Below, one piece after another: positions 17,075-25,780 of a DNA stretch of 64,000 nt (position 1 is the first letter of the stretch; each line of letters opens with the position of its first letter). Made by a program: the position numbers and the translations under genes. The notes beneath the pieces are model-generated. The model saw nothing but the letters and a program-made list of their open reading frames with translations. It did not search any database and was not told where the DNA came from. Where the stretch lies: assembly GCF_012726295.1 (NCBI RefSeq), contig NZ_JABAOB010000004.1, forward strand, positions 310,001-374,000. Direction: 5' to 3'. This DNA is from Chitinophaga sp. Ak27 (GTDB lineage: Bacteria > Bacteroidota > Bacteroidia > Chitinophagales > Chitinophagaceae).

Positions 17075-17082
17075 CAAAGGTA
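17075..17082 (-). promoter_or_regulatory. -7 element of the ABC-F gene
   Basis: TACCTTTG on the minus strand matches TAnnTTTG, preceded by a run of nine T. No convincing -33 TTTG is present. It yields a leader of about 235 nt before the ABC-F ATG at 16832. The rest of the 16833-17150 interval holds this leader and the divergent upstream region of the sigma gene. Confidence 0.5.
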
Positions 17083-17150
17083 AAAAAAAATCTTAAATTT
17101 TAGGGTGATTTTTACCGGTTTACAGACACTAGTATATAAAAACACCTGCT

Positions 17151-17672
17151 ATGCGCCATCGGGACGATCAATGGCTGAAAGAAATATACAGGAATGTCTT
17201 TCCACGGGTAGCCGCAATGGTACGCCGGATGGGAGGAAACCTGGATATGGCCAAAGACATTTTCCAGGATGCAGTAATCATCTACCTGGAAAAACAACAG
17301 CAACATATATTACCTGACCAGGTGCCGGCAATGGCCTACCTGGTGGGTATTGCGAGGATATGCTGTATCCGGAAACTAAAAAGTGAAGGAGGGCATATCT
17401 CCCTGGAACAGATACCGGAGGAAATGGCAATTCCGGCGGACTATTACGTCCCTGCACCCGTACAGCGCCCACTGCTCGACTACATAAAGGCTACCGGTAA
17501 GCGCTGCCTGGAGCTGCTGCGTGCTTTTTATTATGACGATCTGTCCATATCAGAAATCGCCAGCGACTTCCAATTTAAAAATCCTCATGCAGTGAGTGTA
17601 CAGAAATACAAATGCCTGGAAAAAGTACGCACACAACTTCAACAAATGGATTATGCGGAAACAGTTAGCTGA
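17151..17672 (+). CDS. Sigma-70 family (ECF-like) RNA polymerase sigma factor
   Basis: A 173-residue protein with a region 2-like helix block near the N terminus (RNVFPRVAAMVRRMGGN, then AKDIFQDAVIIYLE) and a region 4 helix-turn-helix near the C terminus (DDLSISEIASDFQFKN, then KCLEKVRTQL). No C-terminal extension is present. ECF factors direct RNA polymerase to a small set of stress or envelope promoters. The last 20 bp overlap the next gene, which has the size and position of a regulator partner, and a ClpP paralogue follows. No TonB-signalling anti-sigma (FecR type) is nearby. Confidence 0.82.
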   Translation: MRHRDDQWLKEIYRNVFPRVAAMVRRMGGNLDMAKDIFQDAVIIYLEKQQQHILPDQVPAMAYLVGIARICCIRKLKSEGGHISLEQIPEEMAIPADYYVPAPVQRPLLDYIKATGKRCLELLRAFYYDDLSISEIASDFQFKNPHAVSVQKYKCLEKVRTQLQQMDYAETVS

Positions 17673-17910
17673 TACCCGGGAAATTGAACAATACCTGCAA
17701 CAGCAGATGCCGGCGGCTTCCCGCTTGCTGTTCCAGGTCCGCATGTTACTGGAGCCGTCACTAAAGGAAAAAGTACAGGCACAGCGTAAAGTGTTGCAAT
17801 TAGTGCGCTGGCTGGGCCGGGAGGAGAAAAAAAGGCAGCTCGACCACGTGTTCGGGCAACTCATGCAAGACGAAACTTTCCATCATACCATCACCACTAT
17901 TTTTAAATAA
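17653..17910 (+). CDS. 85-residue helical protein, possible soluble anti-sigma partner
   Basis: The ATG at 17653 lies inside the end of the sigma gene (20 bp overlap, other frame), and an earlier in-frame GTG at 17596 is less likely. The protein is predicted all-helical with the pattern IEQYLQQQMPAASRLLFQVRMLLEPSLKEKV split over two helices. It resembles the short N-terminal helical part of anti-sigma factors, where E-x-Y-L-x(4)-P is followed by an F-x-x-R-M/L-L helix. It has no membrane segment and no Cys/His zinc motif. Overlap with the sigma gene and 5-bp spacing to clpP make it a candidate sigma regulator or ClpP substrate. This is inference, and the family is not recognised with certainty. 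Confidence 0.6.
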   Translation: MRKQLADTREIEQYLQQQMPAASRLLFQVRMLLEPSLKEKVQAQRKVLQLVRWLGREEKKRQLDHVFGQLMQDETFHHTITTIFK

Positions 17911-17915
17911 CGATT

Positions 17916-18542
17916 ATGGCATTCCTGGTTCCTACAGTCATCGACGGCGATAGCCGCGGTGCATTCGATATATACAGCCTGTTACTGAAAGAGCGGATCA
18001 TTTTCCTCGGCACTGCCATCGATGAACAGGTGGCTAACCTGGTGGTGGCCCAGCTATTGTACCTGGACAGTGAAAGTCACCGCCCGATTAATATGTATGT
18101 CAACAGCCCCGGTGGTGTTATCTATGCCGGCCTGGCCATTTACGATACGATGAAGATGTTGAAATCGCCGGTGTCTACGATGGCCCTGGGCTTTTCTGGC
18201 AGCATGGGTACCATCATTCTCACGGCAGGCGCCAGTGGCCAGCGGTATGCGTTACCCAATGCCACCATACATATGCATCCGGCCGGCGGCGGCGCTAAAG
18301 GTTATACCGAAGATGTCAGGATTGCATTTAAAGAACAGGAACGCCTGCAACATAAAACTTTCCAGGTGATAGCCCGCCACGCAGGCCGTACCCTGGCGGA
18401 AGTGGAACAGGCTTTCAAAAATGATCACTTCATGGATGCGGCCGAGGCGAAGGATTTCGGGTTGGTAGATGAAGTGCTGAATCCCTCCGAAGCCTTACCT
18501 GCATTGCCTTTTTGCCCCGAAATGCCCTTGCTGATTTCATGA
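17916..18542 (+). CDS. clpP: ClpP-type serine protease subunit
   Basis: A 208-residue ClpP homologue. The catalytic triad is intact: Ser96 in GFSGSMGT, His121 in ATIHMHPAGGG and Asp170 in KNDHFMDAAEA, aligned by spacing from the PN turn and the HFMxAxEA block. The N-terminal pore loop (FLVPTVIDGDSRG) and handle region are present. ClpP forms tetradecamers that degrade proteins fed by ClpX or ClpA, and no ATPase gene is adjacent. Its place in a sigma-factor operon, not beside clpX or tig, suggests a specialised paralogue. The C terminus (LPALPFCPEMPLLIS) is longer than in the housekeeping form. Confidence 0.88.
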   Translation: MAFLVPTVIDGDSRGAFDIYSLLLKERIIFLGTAIDEQVANLVVAQLLYLDSESHRPINMYVNSPGGVIYAGLAIYDTMKMLKSPVSTMALGFSGSMGTIILTAGASGQRYALPNATIHMHPAGGGAKGYTEDVRIAFKEQERLQHKTFQVIARHAGRTLAEVEQAFKNDHFMDAAEAKDFGLVDEVLNPSEALPALPFCPEMPLLIS

Positions 18543-18581
18543 CGTATATCCCTGCACGTTAATAGTTTAAGAGATAGCTGC

Positions 18582-18624
18582 TAACCCCGGTTTTACTGGT
18601 TCCTGGTGAGTAAAACCGGGGTTA
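18582..18624 (+). terminator. Hairpin terminator after the sigma-clpP operon
   Basis: A 16-bp perfect inverted repeat (18582-18597, 18609-18624, core AACCCCGGTTTTACT) with an 11-nt loop starts 40 bp after the clpP stop. The downstream T-run is weak. Confidence 0.65.
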
Positions 18625-18733
18625 CGGTTATCTTCCTGTATCCTGGCTGGCATGAATGCGGGAGATTTAGTAAATTCAATAGTGGAAACTACCATTGAGT
18701 TATTATACGCAGCAACTAAAGATCCGTATTGTT

Positions 18734-19105
18734 ATGAGACTAAGAGTAGCCAGGCATACGACTGATTTAAATAAGATGATTGCTTTTTACCAGGATGTAC
18801 TGGGCTTCCGGCAACTGGGCGCCTTCGAGGACCATAGCTCCTATAACGGCGTTTTCCTTGGGCTTCCAGGCGAAAACTGGCACTTGGAATTTACCGTATC
18901 TCCCGATCATCCCCAGCACCATCCCGATGAAGACGACCTGTTGGTGCTGTATCCTGAAAGCAAAGAGGTTTTTACTAAAATGCTGAGTAAAGCCAGGAAA
19001 GCAGGGGCAGAGGAAGTGAAAGCCAAAAATCCCTACTGGAATAAACATGGCGTTACCATCGTTGACCCCGACGGATTCCGGGTGGTACTGGTGATGGTCC
19101 ACTAA
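18734..19105 (+). CDS. VOC (glyoxalase/bleomycin-resistance fold) protein
   Basis: A 123-residue single VOC module. MRLRVARHTTDLNKMIAFY opens with the usual beta strand with His8 as a possible metal ligand, then YQDVLGF, WHLEFT and the C-terminal VTIVDPDGFRVVLV. The family covers metal-dependent lyases, dioxygenases and drug-binding proteins, and the substrate is not inferable. A TTG 39 bp upstream would extend the frame, but the ATG at 18734 starts exactly at the domain. The stop codon directly abuts the stop codon of the convergent efflux gene with no base between. Confidence 0.8.
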   Translation: MRLRVARHTTDLNKMIAFYQDVLGFRQLGAFEDHSSYNGVFLGLPGENWHLEFTVSPDHPQHHPDEDDLLVLYPESKEVFTKMLSKARKAGAEEVKAKNPYWNKHGVTIVDPDGFRVVLVMVH

Positions 19106-20491
19106 CTATTTCCAGCCGCCTCCCAAAGCCCGGTAAAGAAATACGATAGCCTGCAACTGTTGCAGGTGGTCATTGATTCTACCTAGTTGAGCTCCTAGCA
19201 GGCTTTGCTGGGCATTTAACACTTCTGTATAGTTGGCAAAGCCATACCGTACCAGCTCCTGCGTATATTCTACCGACAGTTGCAGGTTCTGAAGCTGCAG
19301 CCGGCGTGAATTTGATTTCTCCTGGGCGGTTTGGTAGGAGTAAAGGGCATTGGATACTTCCTGGCCAGCGCCCAGTACCGCTGTGCGGAATCCCAGTGCA
19401 GCCTGTTCCTGTTGCTCCTTCGCTATTTTTAACCTCGCTTTATTGAGTCCCCGGTTAAAAATGGGCTGGGTAAGCCCGGCAGTAAGATTGCTGACCCACG
19501 ATCCCGGTCCGGTCAGCGAAAGATAGGTGGTATATCCACCCGATGCGGAGATATTCAATGCCGGGTAAAAATAGGCCCGGGCAACATTGGTTTGTTCGAA
19601 GTAATACCGCAGGTTGTACTCTGCCGCCTGCACATCCGGTCGGTTGGCCAGCAATTGTGCCGGTACCCCTGTTTTCAGCAGCATAATAGGTTGCTGTGCG
19701 TCAAGGGTACTGCGGGCAATAGAGCCGGACACACGCCCCAGCAAAAAATTAATCTCGTTTTCAGTTTGCCGGATAGATTGTTTTAAATCAGGGATGGTTA
19801 CTTCAGCAGCGTAGCGGCTTGCTTCACTTTGCACTACCGCGGCTCCTGTTACCACATCTGCTTTTTTCAGCTCCTTCATCACTTCCACCGTGGCTTGCCA
19901 GTTGACAACGGTTTGCTGGGTAATATGGAGCTGCTGATCCAGCGCCAGCAGGTTGTAGTAGTTGTTGGCAATATTGGCTATCAGGGCTGTTTGTACTGCC
20001 TGTGCGTTGGCGCTGGCCTGCAACCACGATGCGAGGTAAGCACGCTTGGTACTGCGCAATTTGCCCCAGATGTCAGCTTCCCAATTGGCAGTGAGCGCTG
20101 CGCCCAGCTGCCTGGGAATCACACTTCTACCGGTATTGGCTTGATTGGAAGCTCCTGCCAGTATAGCGCTGGCATCACCATCTACGGCGGGATACAACGC
20201 CTGCCGGCTTTGTGAATAACTGGCCTGCGCCTGGCGTACCCGCGACCAGGCAACCTGCAAGTCGAGGTTGTGTTGAATGCCTTCTTCCAGCAGTTGTTGT
20301 AACAGGGTATCCGTAAAAATCTCTTTCCAGTGCAGCGTCGCAATAGTATTGGTATCGGTGGTATTTACATCGCGGTATAACTGGGTATCATTGATACCCG
20401 GCGACCGGTAAGGTTTGGTAATATGACAGGAGACAAGTCCCCCGGCCGATAAGCTAATGATGATAATAATTTGTCTGATACGCCAATTCAT
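19106..20491 (-). CDS. TolC-like outer membrane efflux lipoprotein (NodT/OprM type)
   Basis: A 461-residue protein with a lipobox at Cys22 (SAGGLVSC) from the ATG at 20491. An upstream extension to 20560 overlaps the RND gene and lacks a signal peptide, so the later start is preferred. Two outer-membrane-factor repeats are visible, with LDLQVAWSRVRQAQASYSQS, NRPDVQAAEYNLR and a long helical C-terminal half (RYGFANYTEVLNAQQSLLGA). It forms the outer-membrane channel of the RND pump encoded just upstream, giving the order adaptor, pump, channel. Confidence 0.92.
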   Translation of the reverse strand: MNWRIRQIIIIISLSAGGLVSCHITKPYRSPGINDTQLYRDVNTTDTNTIATLHWKEIFTDTLLQQLLEEGIQHNLDLQVAWSRVRQAQASYSQSRQALYPAVDGDASAILAGASNQANTGRSVIPRQLGAALTANWEADIWGKLRSTKRAYLASWLQASANAQAVQTALIANIANNYYNLLALDQQLHITQQTVVNWQATVEVMKELKKADVVTGAAVVQSEASRYAAEVTIPDLKQSIRQTENEINFLLGRVSGSIARSTLDAQQPIMLLKTGVPAQLLANRPDVQAAEYNLRYYFEQTNVARAYFYPALNISASGGYTTYLSLTGPGSWVSNLTAGLTQPIFNRGLNKARLKIAKEQQEQAALGFRTAVLGAGQEVSNALYSYQTAQEKSNSRRLQLQNLQLSVEYTQELVRYGFANYTEVLNAQQSLLGAQLGRINDHLQQLQAIVFLYRALGGGWK

Positions 20492-20537
20492 GAGCTGATA
20501 TTTTGATCCGCATAAAGCGGGCATAATGTTAAAAGAA

Positions 20538-23500
20538 CTATTCTCCCAGGGCGCCCTCATCTTCTTTAGGCGTACGTTTTATCTTTTCCTGTAAGGTTTG
20601 GAAGATGATAAACAACGCCGGGGTAATAAATACACCGAACAGGGTACCGATCAGCATCCCGCCTACAGCGCCCGTACCAATGGAACGGTTGCCGTTGGCG
20701 CCCGCGCCGCTGGCCACCATCAGCGGCACCAGTCCCAGGATAAAAGCAAATGAGGTCATCAGGATAGGACGTAGCCGCGCTTTGGCCCCATCTGCGGCAG
20801 CTTCGGCAATACTCATGCCCTGACGCCTTCGCTCAACGGCATATTCCACGATCAGGATAGCATTTTTGGCCAGCAACCCAATCAGCATAATCAGCGTGAT
20901 CTGTACATAAATATTATTACTGATGCCAAAGAGGTAGGCAAACAGGAAAGCCCCGAAAATGCCCACTGGCACCGCCAGCAAGATCGCGAAAGGCAACAGG
21001 TAACTTTCATACTGGGCACTCAGCAACAGGTACACAAATATGAGCGACAGTAAAAAAATGTAAATCGTTTGGCTGCCACTGGCTAATTCCTCCCTGGTAA
21101 TACCGGAGAACTCGAAGCCGAAGCCGGGAGGTAACGTTTCTGCGGCCGACTGGTCTACCGCCGCAATAGCCTGTCCCGAGCTGTAGCCAATATTGGGAGT
21201 GCCTGTGATGCTGATAGAGTTGAACAGGTTGAACCGGGTGATCGCTTGCGGGCCATAGGTCTGCGTCAGCGTTACAAACTCGGTGACCGGTACCATCGCG
21301 CCATCTGGCGTACGCACAAACACGGCATTTAAGCTCTCCGGCGTCATACGGTATTCTGGCGAAGCCTGTACCATCACCCGGTACTGCTGTCCAAATTCAT
21401 TGAAGTTAGAAGCATAAATACCCCCGAAATACCCCTGCATGGCATTGGTAATGTCGGTTACGTTGAGCCCTGCATCTTTTATCTTGGGCACATTTACATT
21501 CATCAGGTATTGCGGAAAGTTAGGATTGAAGGAGGTGGTGGCAAACTGTATTTCCGGGCGCTGTGTGAGTACACTGAGGAAGTCCTGGCTCACTTTATAG
21601 AAGTGGGCAATATCACCGCCTGTTTTATCCTGCAACTGGAAAGTAAAACCACTGGAGGCGCCGAAGCCTTGTATGGTGGCTGGCGCAAAGTATTTCACTT
21701 CCGCTTCGGTAATATCGGTCGACTTATGATTCAGCTCTTTGATGATCTGCTGTATAGTACGGCTACGTTGACTCCAGGGAATAAGTCGCATGACCACCAT
21801 CGCATAGTTGCTGCCACTGCCGGACAGCTGTCCGCGGCCGGTTACAGCCAGCACGTTATTGATTTCCGGGATGGTGCCGGCCAGTTTTTCTACTTTCCGC
21901 GCCACCACGTCGGTACGTTGCAGGGATGCATCCGGCGGCAGGGTAATATTACAGTTGATAGTACCCAGGTCTTCCTCCGGTACAAAGGAAGTAGGCGTAA
22001 CGCTGGCAATCACAAATAAACCCAGGCAAAACAACGCCAGCACCGACATGGGGATCCAGATACGTTTGCCGAAAAAGTGGAGGATATGCGTATAACGGTT
22101 GGTCATTTTCTCAAAGGCCACGTTGAAGGACCGGTAAAACCGTTGAAGAAAACTCAACTTCGTAGGGGCATCGTGGTGAGGCCGCAGGAAGAGGGCACAC
22201 AACACAGGACTCAGCGTTAATGCGTTGATAGCAGACAACACGATAGCGATAGCCAGCGTAAGCCCGAACTGGCGGTAGAAAACACCGGACGAACCGCCGA
22301 TAAAGCTCACTGGGATAAATACCGCAGACATGACCAGGGTAATAGAAATGATAGCGCCGGATATTTCGTTGAGCGCGTCGATACTGGCTTTGCGGGCCGA
22401 CTTATATCCTTTATCCAGCCTGGCATGTACGGCTTCTACAATTACAATGGCATCATCTACCACGATACCTATCGCCAGGATCAGGGCAAAAAGGGTTAGC
22501 AGGTTAATGGTGAAGCCAAACAGTTTGAGAAAAAAGAAGGTGCCTATAATGGCTACCGGCACTGAAATAGCCGGTATCAGCGTGGAACGGAAATCCTGGA
22601 GGAAAATAAAAACGACGAGGAATACCAGTATAAACGCTTCAAACAGCGTATGAATCACTTTGTCGATCGATGCCGTTAGAAAGTCATCTACGTTTTGCAG
22701 CACTACATATTTAACGCCTTTTGGAAATGATTTAGAGGCATCGTTCATCACTTTCAGCGTTTGTTCGATCACATCACGGGCGTTGGAACCGGCTACCTGC
22801 GCTACGCTGATAGATACGGCGGGATAGCCATTGGTACGCGTGCTGTTGAAATAACTAAGCGCGCCCAGTTCAATGCGGGCCACATCTTTTAGCCGTAGTA
22901 AGCGGCTGCGCAGGTTCGACCGCAATACGATATTACCAAATTGAGTGGTATCTATCAGGGTACCGGGATATTTGATCACATACTGAAAGGCCTGGCCACC
23001 ACGCTCTCCGAATTGCCCGGGCGCGGCCTGGATGTTTTGCTCTGCCAGGGCGGCAGTAATATCTGCAGGCACCAATCCATAAGAAGCCATAGCCTGGGTG
23101 TTGAGCCAGATACGCATGGAATAGTCCATGGATCCGGAGGCAGAAGCATCACCCACTCCCTGAATACGTTTGATAACCGGTACAATGTTGATATCGACAT
23201 AATTTTGCAGGAAGGTCTGGTCAAACGAAGGATTGGTACTGTATACCGAAAAAATGAGCAGGTTACTGGTTTGTTTTTTCTGTACGGTAACGCCGGCACG
23301 GGTCACCTCCTGTGGTAGCAACGGGGTGGCCCGCGCTACTGCATTCTGTACATTCACAGCGGCCATGTTGGGGTCGCTGCCTATTTTGAAACTAACGGTA
23401 ATATTGGCGGAGCCATCATTCCCGGCGGTAGACGTGATATAATCCATATTCTCTACGCCATTGATCTGTTGTTCCAGCGGCACCACCACACTCTTAAGTA

Positions 23501-23669
23501 CCACATCCGCATTAGCGCCACTATAGCTCGTTTGCACCTGTATGGTAGGCGGTGCAATGTCGGGGTACTGGGAAATAGGCAGCGATACCAGTCCCAGGAT
23601 ACCGAGGGTGACAATGATAATGGATACTACAGTGGATAAAACCGGGCGCTCTATAAATCTTCTTAACAT
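20538..23669 (-). CDS. RND efflux pump inner-membrane transporter (AcrB/HAE1 type)
   Basis: A 1043-residue protein, the usual HAE1 length, with twelve membrane segments and two large periplasmic loops. Hallmarks are the N-terminal FIERPVLSTVVSI, the proton-relay pair in TM4 (GIVVDDAIVIVEAV), and the TM10 lysine in LLAKNAILIVEYA. Such pumps expel drugs, dyes, bile salts or solvents with proton influx. It lies 29 bp after the adaptor gene and 46 bp before the outer-membrane factor. Substrates are not predictable. Confidence 0.95.
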   Translation of the reverse strand: MLRRFIERPVLSTVVSIIIVTLGILGLVSLPISQYPDIAPPTIQVQTSYSGANADVVLKSVVVPLEQQINGVENMDYITSTAGNDGSANITVSFKIGSDPNMAAVNVQNAVARATPLLPQEVTRAGVTVQKKQTSNLLIFSVYSTNPSFDQTFLQNYVDINIVPVIKRIQGVGDASASGSMDYSMRIWLNTQAMASYGLVPADITAALAEQNIQAAPGQFGERGGQAFQYVIKYPGTLIDTTQFGNIVLRSNLRSRLLRLKDVARIELGALSYFNSTRTNGYPAVSISVAQVAGSNARDVIEQTLKVMNDASKSFPKGVKYVVLQNVDDFLTASIDKVIHTLFEAFILVFLVVFIFLQDFRSTLIPAISVPVAIIGTFFFLKLFGFTINLLTLFALILAIGIVVDDAIVIVEAVHARLDKGYKSARKASIDALNEISGAIISITLVMSAVFIPVSFIGGSSGVFYRQFGLTLAIAIVLSAINALTLSPVLCALFLRPHHDAPTKLSFLQRFYRSFNVAFEKMTNRYTHILHFFGKRIWIPMSVLALFCLGLFVIASVTPTSFVPEEDLGTINCNITLPPDASLQRTDVVARKVEKLAGTIPEINNVLAVTGRGQLSGSGSNYAMVVMRLIPWSQRSRTIQQIIKELNHKSTDITEAEVKYFAPATIQGFGASSGFTFQLQDKTGGDIAHFYKVSQDFLSVLTQRPEIQFATTSFNPNFPQYLMNVNVPKIKDAGLNVTDITNAMQGYFGGIYASNFNEFGQQYRVMVQASPEYRMTPESLNAVFVRTPDGAMVPVTEFVTLTQTYGPQAITRFNLFNSISITGTPNIGYSSGQAIAAVDQSAAETLPPGFGFEFSGITREELASGSQTIYIFLLSLIFVYLLLSAQYESYLLPFAILLAVPVGIFGAFLFAYLFGISNNIYVQITLIMLIGLLAKNAILIVEYAVERRRQGMSIAEAAADGAKARLRPILMTSFAFILGLVPLMVASGAGANGNRSIGTGAVGGMLIGTLFGVFITPALFIIFQTLQEKIKRTPKEDEGALGE

Positions 23670-23698
23670 GATATTGTTTTAATGGATCAATCAGGCAC

Positions 23699-24838
23699 TC
23701 ACAGGCTCTTATACAGGCTGTCCGCGTTTACCATCCGTGGTTGGATCACCAGGTCTTCACGCAGGTTGCTGATGCCGTCTACCACTATTTTGTCGCCAGC
23801 CTTCACACCCTGTTGGACCACAAAAGATTGCCCGGCAGCGCTGGCATTGGACCCTATGTCAACCGATCTGACTTTATTGTCTGCATCTACCACATATACA
23901 AATAATTTTCCCTGTATCTGATAAGTAGCTTTTTGTGGTACCAGCAAGGCCGTATCTACGGTACGCGGCACCCGTACAATGGCGCTGCTACCGCTGCGTA
24001 CCAGTCCATCGGGGTTATCGAAAGTAGCCCGCATGTTGATGGCGCCGGTTTGCGGGTTAATTAAGCCGCTGGCGGTTTCTACCCGGCCTTTGCGGGGAAG
24101 TATAATACCGTTGGCCAGCACCAGGGTCACCGGTGGCAGGGTCGCCAGCTTTTCCTGCATGGTAGCTCCTTTGGAGGCAAGGAAGAAGTCGAGCCCTTGT
24201 CTTTCATTGATGGAGAAATAAGCATAAATCTGGGTGATATCGGAAACTGTCGTCAGTGGGTTGGCCGTGGTACTGCTTACCAGGCTCCCAATTTTATAAG
24301 GCAGTAAACCCACCACGCCATCGGCGGGGCTGGTAATCAGGGTATAGCTTAAATTGGTCTTTGCGTTATTGAGCGCTGCCTGGGCCTGGGCCAGCGCAGC
24401 CTGTTTGGACTGAAGCGTATAGGCGGCGGATTCCAGTTCATAGGCGCTCACAATATCTTTTTCCACCAGCGGCTTCACCTTGTTAACCTGCATCTGGGCA
24501 GCGTTTACATCGGCCACCGCGATTTTAATATTCGCTTCGGCGGTATTCACATTTTGTTCGTACTGGGGCGCATTGATTTTAAATAAGAGCTGTCCCTTTT
24601 TAACGGTAGCCCCCTCATCAATATAAATAGCCTCTACGTATCCATCTATTTTGGGCCGGATTTCAATATTCTGTATACCCATAATGGTAGCAGGGTAATC
24701 TGAGTTGATGACCGCATTTTGCGGCGCCAGGGTAATGACCGGATAGGGCTTGATGACAGCATTTTTACTGCCACCCTTGTTGTTTTTACAGGCACCCAGT
24801 ACCAGCAGGAGAACAAAGGCAGTTACAGACTTACGCAT
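23699..24838 (-). CDS. RND periplasmic adaptor (AcrA/MFP family lipoprotein)
   Basis: A 379-residue adaptor with lipobox Cys (LLVLGACKNN) from the ATG at 24838. An ATG at 24862 would add eight residues and is possible. The lipoyl half IDEGATVKKGQLLFKI, an alpha-hairpin (about residues 90-160), the second lipoyl half (LITSPADGVVG) and the beta-barrel and membrane-proximal domains follow in the normal order. It links the RND pump to the TolC-like channel. No regulator gene is adjacent, unlike many AcrR-controlled pumps. Confidence 0.92.
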   Translation of the reverse strand: MRKSVTAFVLLLVLGACKNNKGGSKNAVIKPYPVITLAPQNAVINSDYPATIMGIQNIEIRPKIDGYVEAIYIDEGATVKKGQLLFKINAPQYEQNVNTAEANIKIAVADVNAAQMQVNKVKPLVEKDIVSAYELESAAYTLQSKQAALAQAQAALNNAKTNLSYTLITSPADGVVGLLPYKIGSLVSSTTANPLTTVSDITQIYAYFSINERQGLDFFLASKGATMQEKLATLPPVTLVLANGIILPRKGRVETASGLINPQTGAINMRATFDNPDGLVRSGSSAIVRVPRTVDTALLVPQKATYQIQGKLFVYVVDADNKVRSVDIGSNASAAGQSFVVQQGVKAGDKIVVDGISNLREDLVIQPRMVNADSLYKSL

Positions 24839-25188
24839 GACGGTTCGTTTAATGAAATCCATTCGTTTATATTTTACAGCAACAGTGAGGACCAGCTACC
24901 GGGAACGTGATCCGGCAATACAGACCCCCGACAGGTATTAAGAGTAACTATCTGTTTTATCGTATTGTTCAAAAACAATCAATAATTATCCGTTATACGG
25001 CGATGGCGGTATTGGTCACCTGCTTTCCAGTACAAAAATGTGACGGCTTTCTGTCGCAAAACTGGAGTTGATTAGACCGGCGTAACCAGGGGGAGTTTAT
25101 TGTACCAACCGTTAAACACTGTTAAAGTAAGGAGGGTAGTGGGAGAGAAGAGAAAAATAAGTGGTTGATATATCCGTATACGTTGTAA
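24839..25188. other. Upstream region of the RND efflux operon
   Basis: About 350 bp without a credible gene. It contains a short palindrome ATTGTT-caaa-AACAAT (24964-24979) and an imperfect repeat TGTGAC/GTCGCA near 25041-25060, either of which could bind a regulator. No exact TAnnTTTG box was found for the pump genes on the minus strand. Confidence 0.3.
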
Positions 25189-25222
25189 AAAAGGTTAGGA
25201 TACTGGACGATCCTAACCTTTT
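25189..25222 (-). terminator. Intrinsic terminator of the PhnB-like gene
   Basis: A 13-bp perfect stem (25189-25201 and 25210-25222, core GGTTAGGAT) with an 8-nt loop lies 22 bp beyond the stop codon. Read on the minus strand it is followed by a T-run, which sets its direction. Confidence 0.75.
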
Positions 25223-25244
25223 ACGTGGTAAAAATGTCGGCGAA

Positions 25245-25670
25245 CTATTGGCGGTTATAGTCGTGGTTGATCATCCACTGAATGCCGAATTTGTCGGTAC
25301 ACATACCGAAGTATGCGCCCCAGGGAGCCTTTCCCATCGGCATGCCTACCGTACCTCCGGCTGCCAGACCATTGTACAATTTGTCGGCTTCTCCTTCACT
25401 TTCGGCTGCAATAGCTACAGAAAACATATTGCCTTCCGTGCCGGGGCCCATCATATTCGGGCGGTCGCTACCCATCAGGATCGTGTTGCCACCCACAGGT
25501 AATGCCACGTGCATGATCTTATGGCTTTCGGAAGGATCAGACATGTGTTCAATCTGGATGTCGCTATAGCGCGATATTGCCAGGAAGTCATTACCAAATA
25601 CATCTTTGTAAAAATTAAATGCGTCGGCACAATTACCATTGAACGATAAATAAGGATTTACAGCTGCCAT
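25245..25670 (-). CDS. PhnB-like VOC family protein
   Basis: A 141-residue protein of the PhnB/3-demethylubiquinone-methyltransferase-like VOC group. It starts with NPYLSFNGNCADAFNFYKDV, has the loop GGNTILMGSDRP and ends FGMCTDKFGIQWMINH. These proteins are common single-gene units of unknown biochemistry, and the phn name comes only from a neighbouring phosphonate locus in E. coli. A TACCTTTG element upstream and a terminator downstream show it is monocistronic. Confidence 0.85.
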   Translation of the reverse strand: MAAVNPYLSFNGNCADAFNFYKDVFGNDFLAISRYSDIQIEHMSDPSESHKIMHVALPVGGNTILMGSDRPNMMGPGTEGNMFSVAIAAESEGEADKLYNGLAAGGTVGMPMGKAPWGAYFGMCTDKFGIQWMINHDYNRQ

Positions 25671-25705
25671 GATGATAATTTATTTTAGAATTACAGATGA
25701 TAAGG

Positions 25706-25713
25706 CAAAGGTA
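25706..25713 (-). promoter_or_regulatory. -7 element of the PhnB-like gene
   Basis: TACCTTTG on the minus strand matches TAnnTTTG and lies about 36 bp before the ATG at 25670. No good -33 partner is visible. Confidence 0.5.
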
Positions 25714-25780
25714 CCTGTATTACCGGATTACCGGGAGGTCAGGCAAGACATTTACAGGGGTATATCGCGCCATCCTGTTT

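Noticed and set aside
19106..20560. Longer start for the TolC-like protein
   Set aside because: The extension overlaps the RND gene and gives no signal sequence. The ATG at 20491 gives a perfect lipoprotein signal.
24839..25244. Missed gene between the RND adaptor and the PhnB-like gene
   Set aside because: No frame with a plausible start, length and composition was found on either strand.
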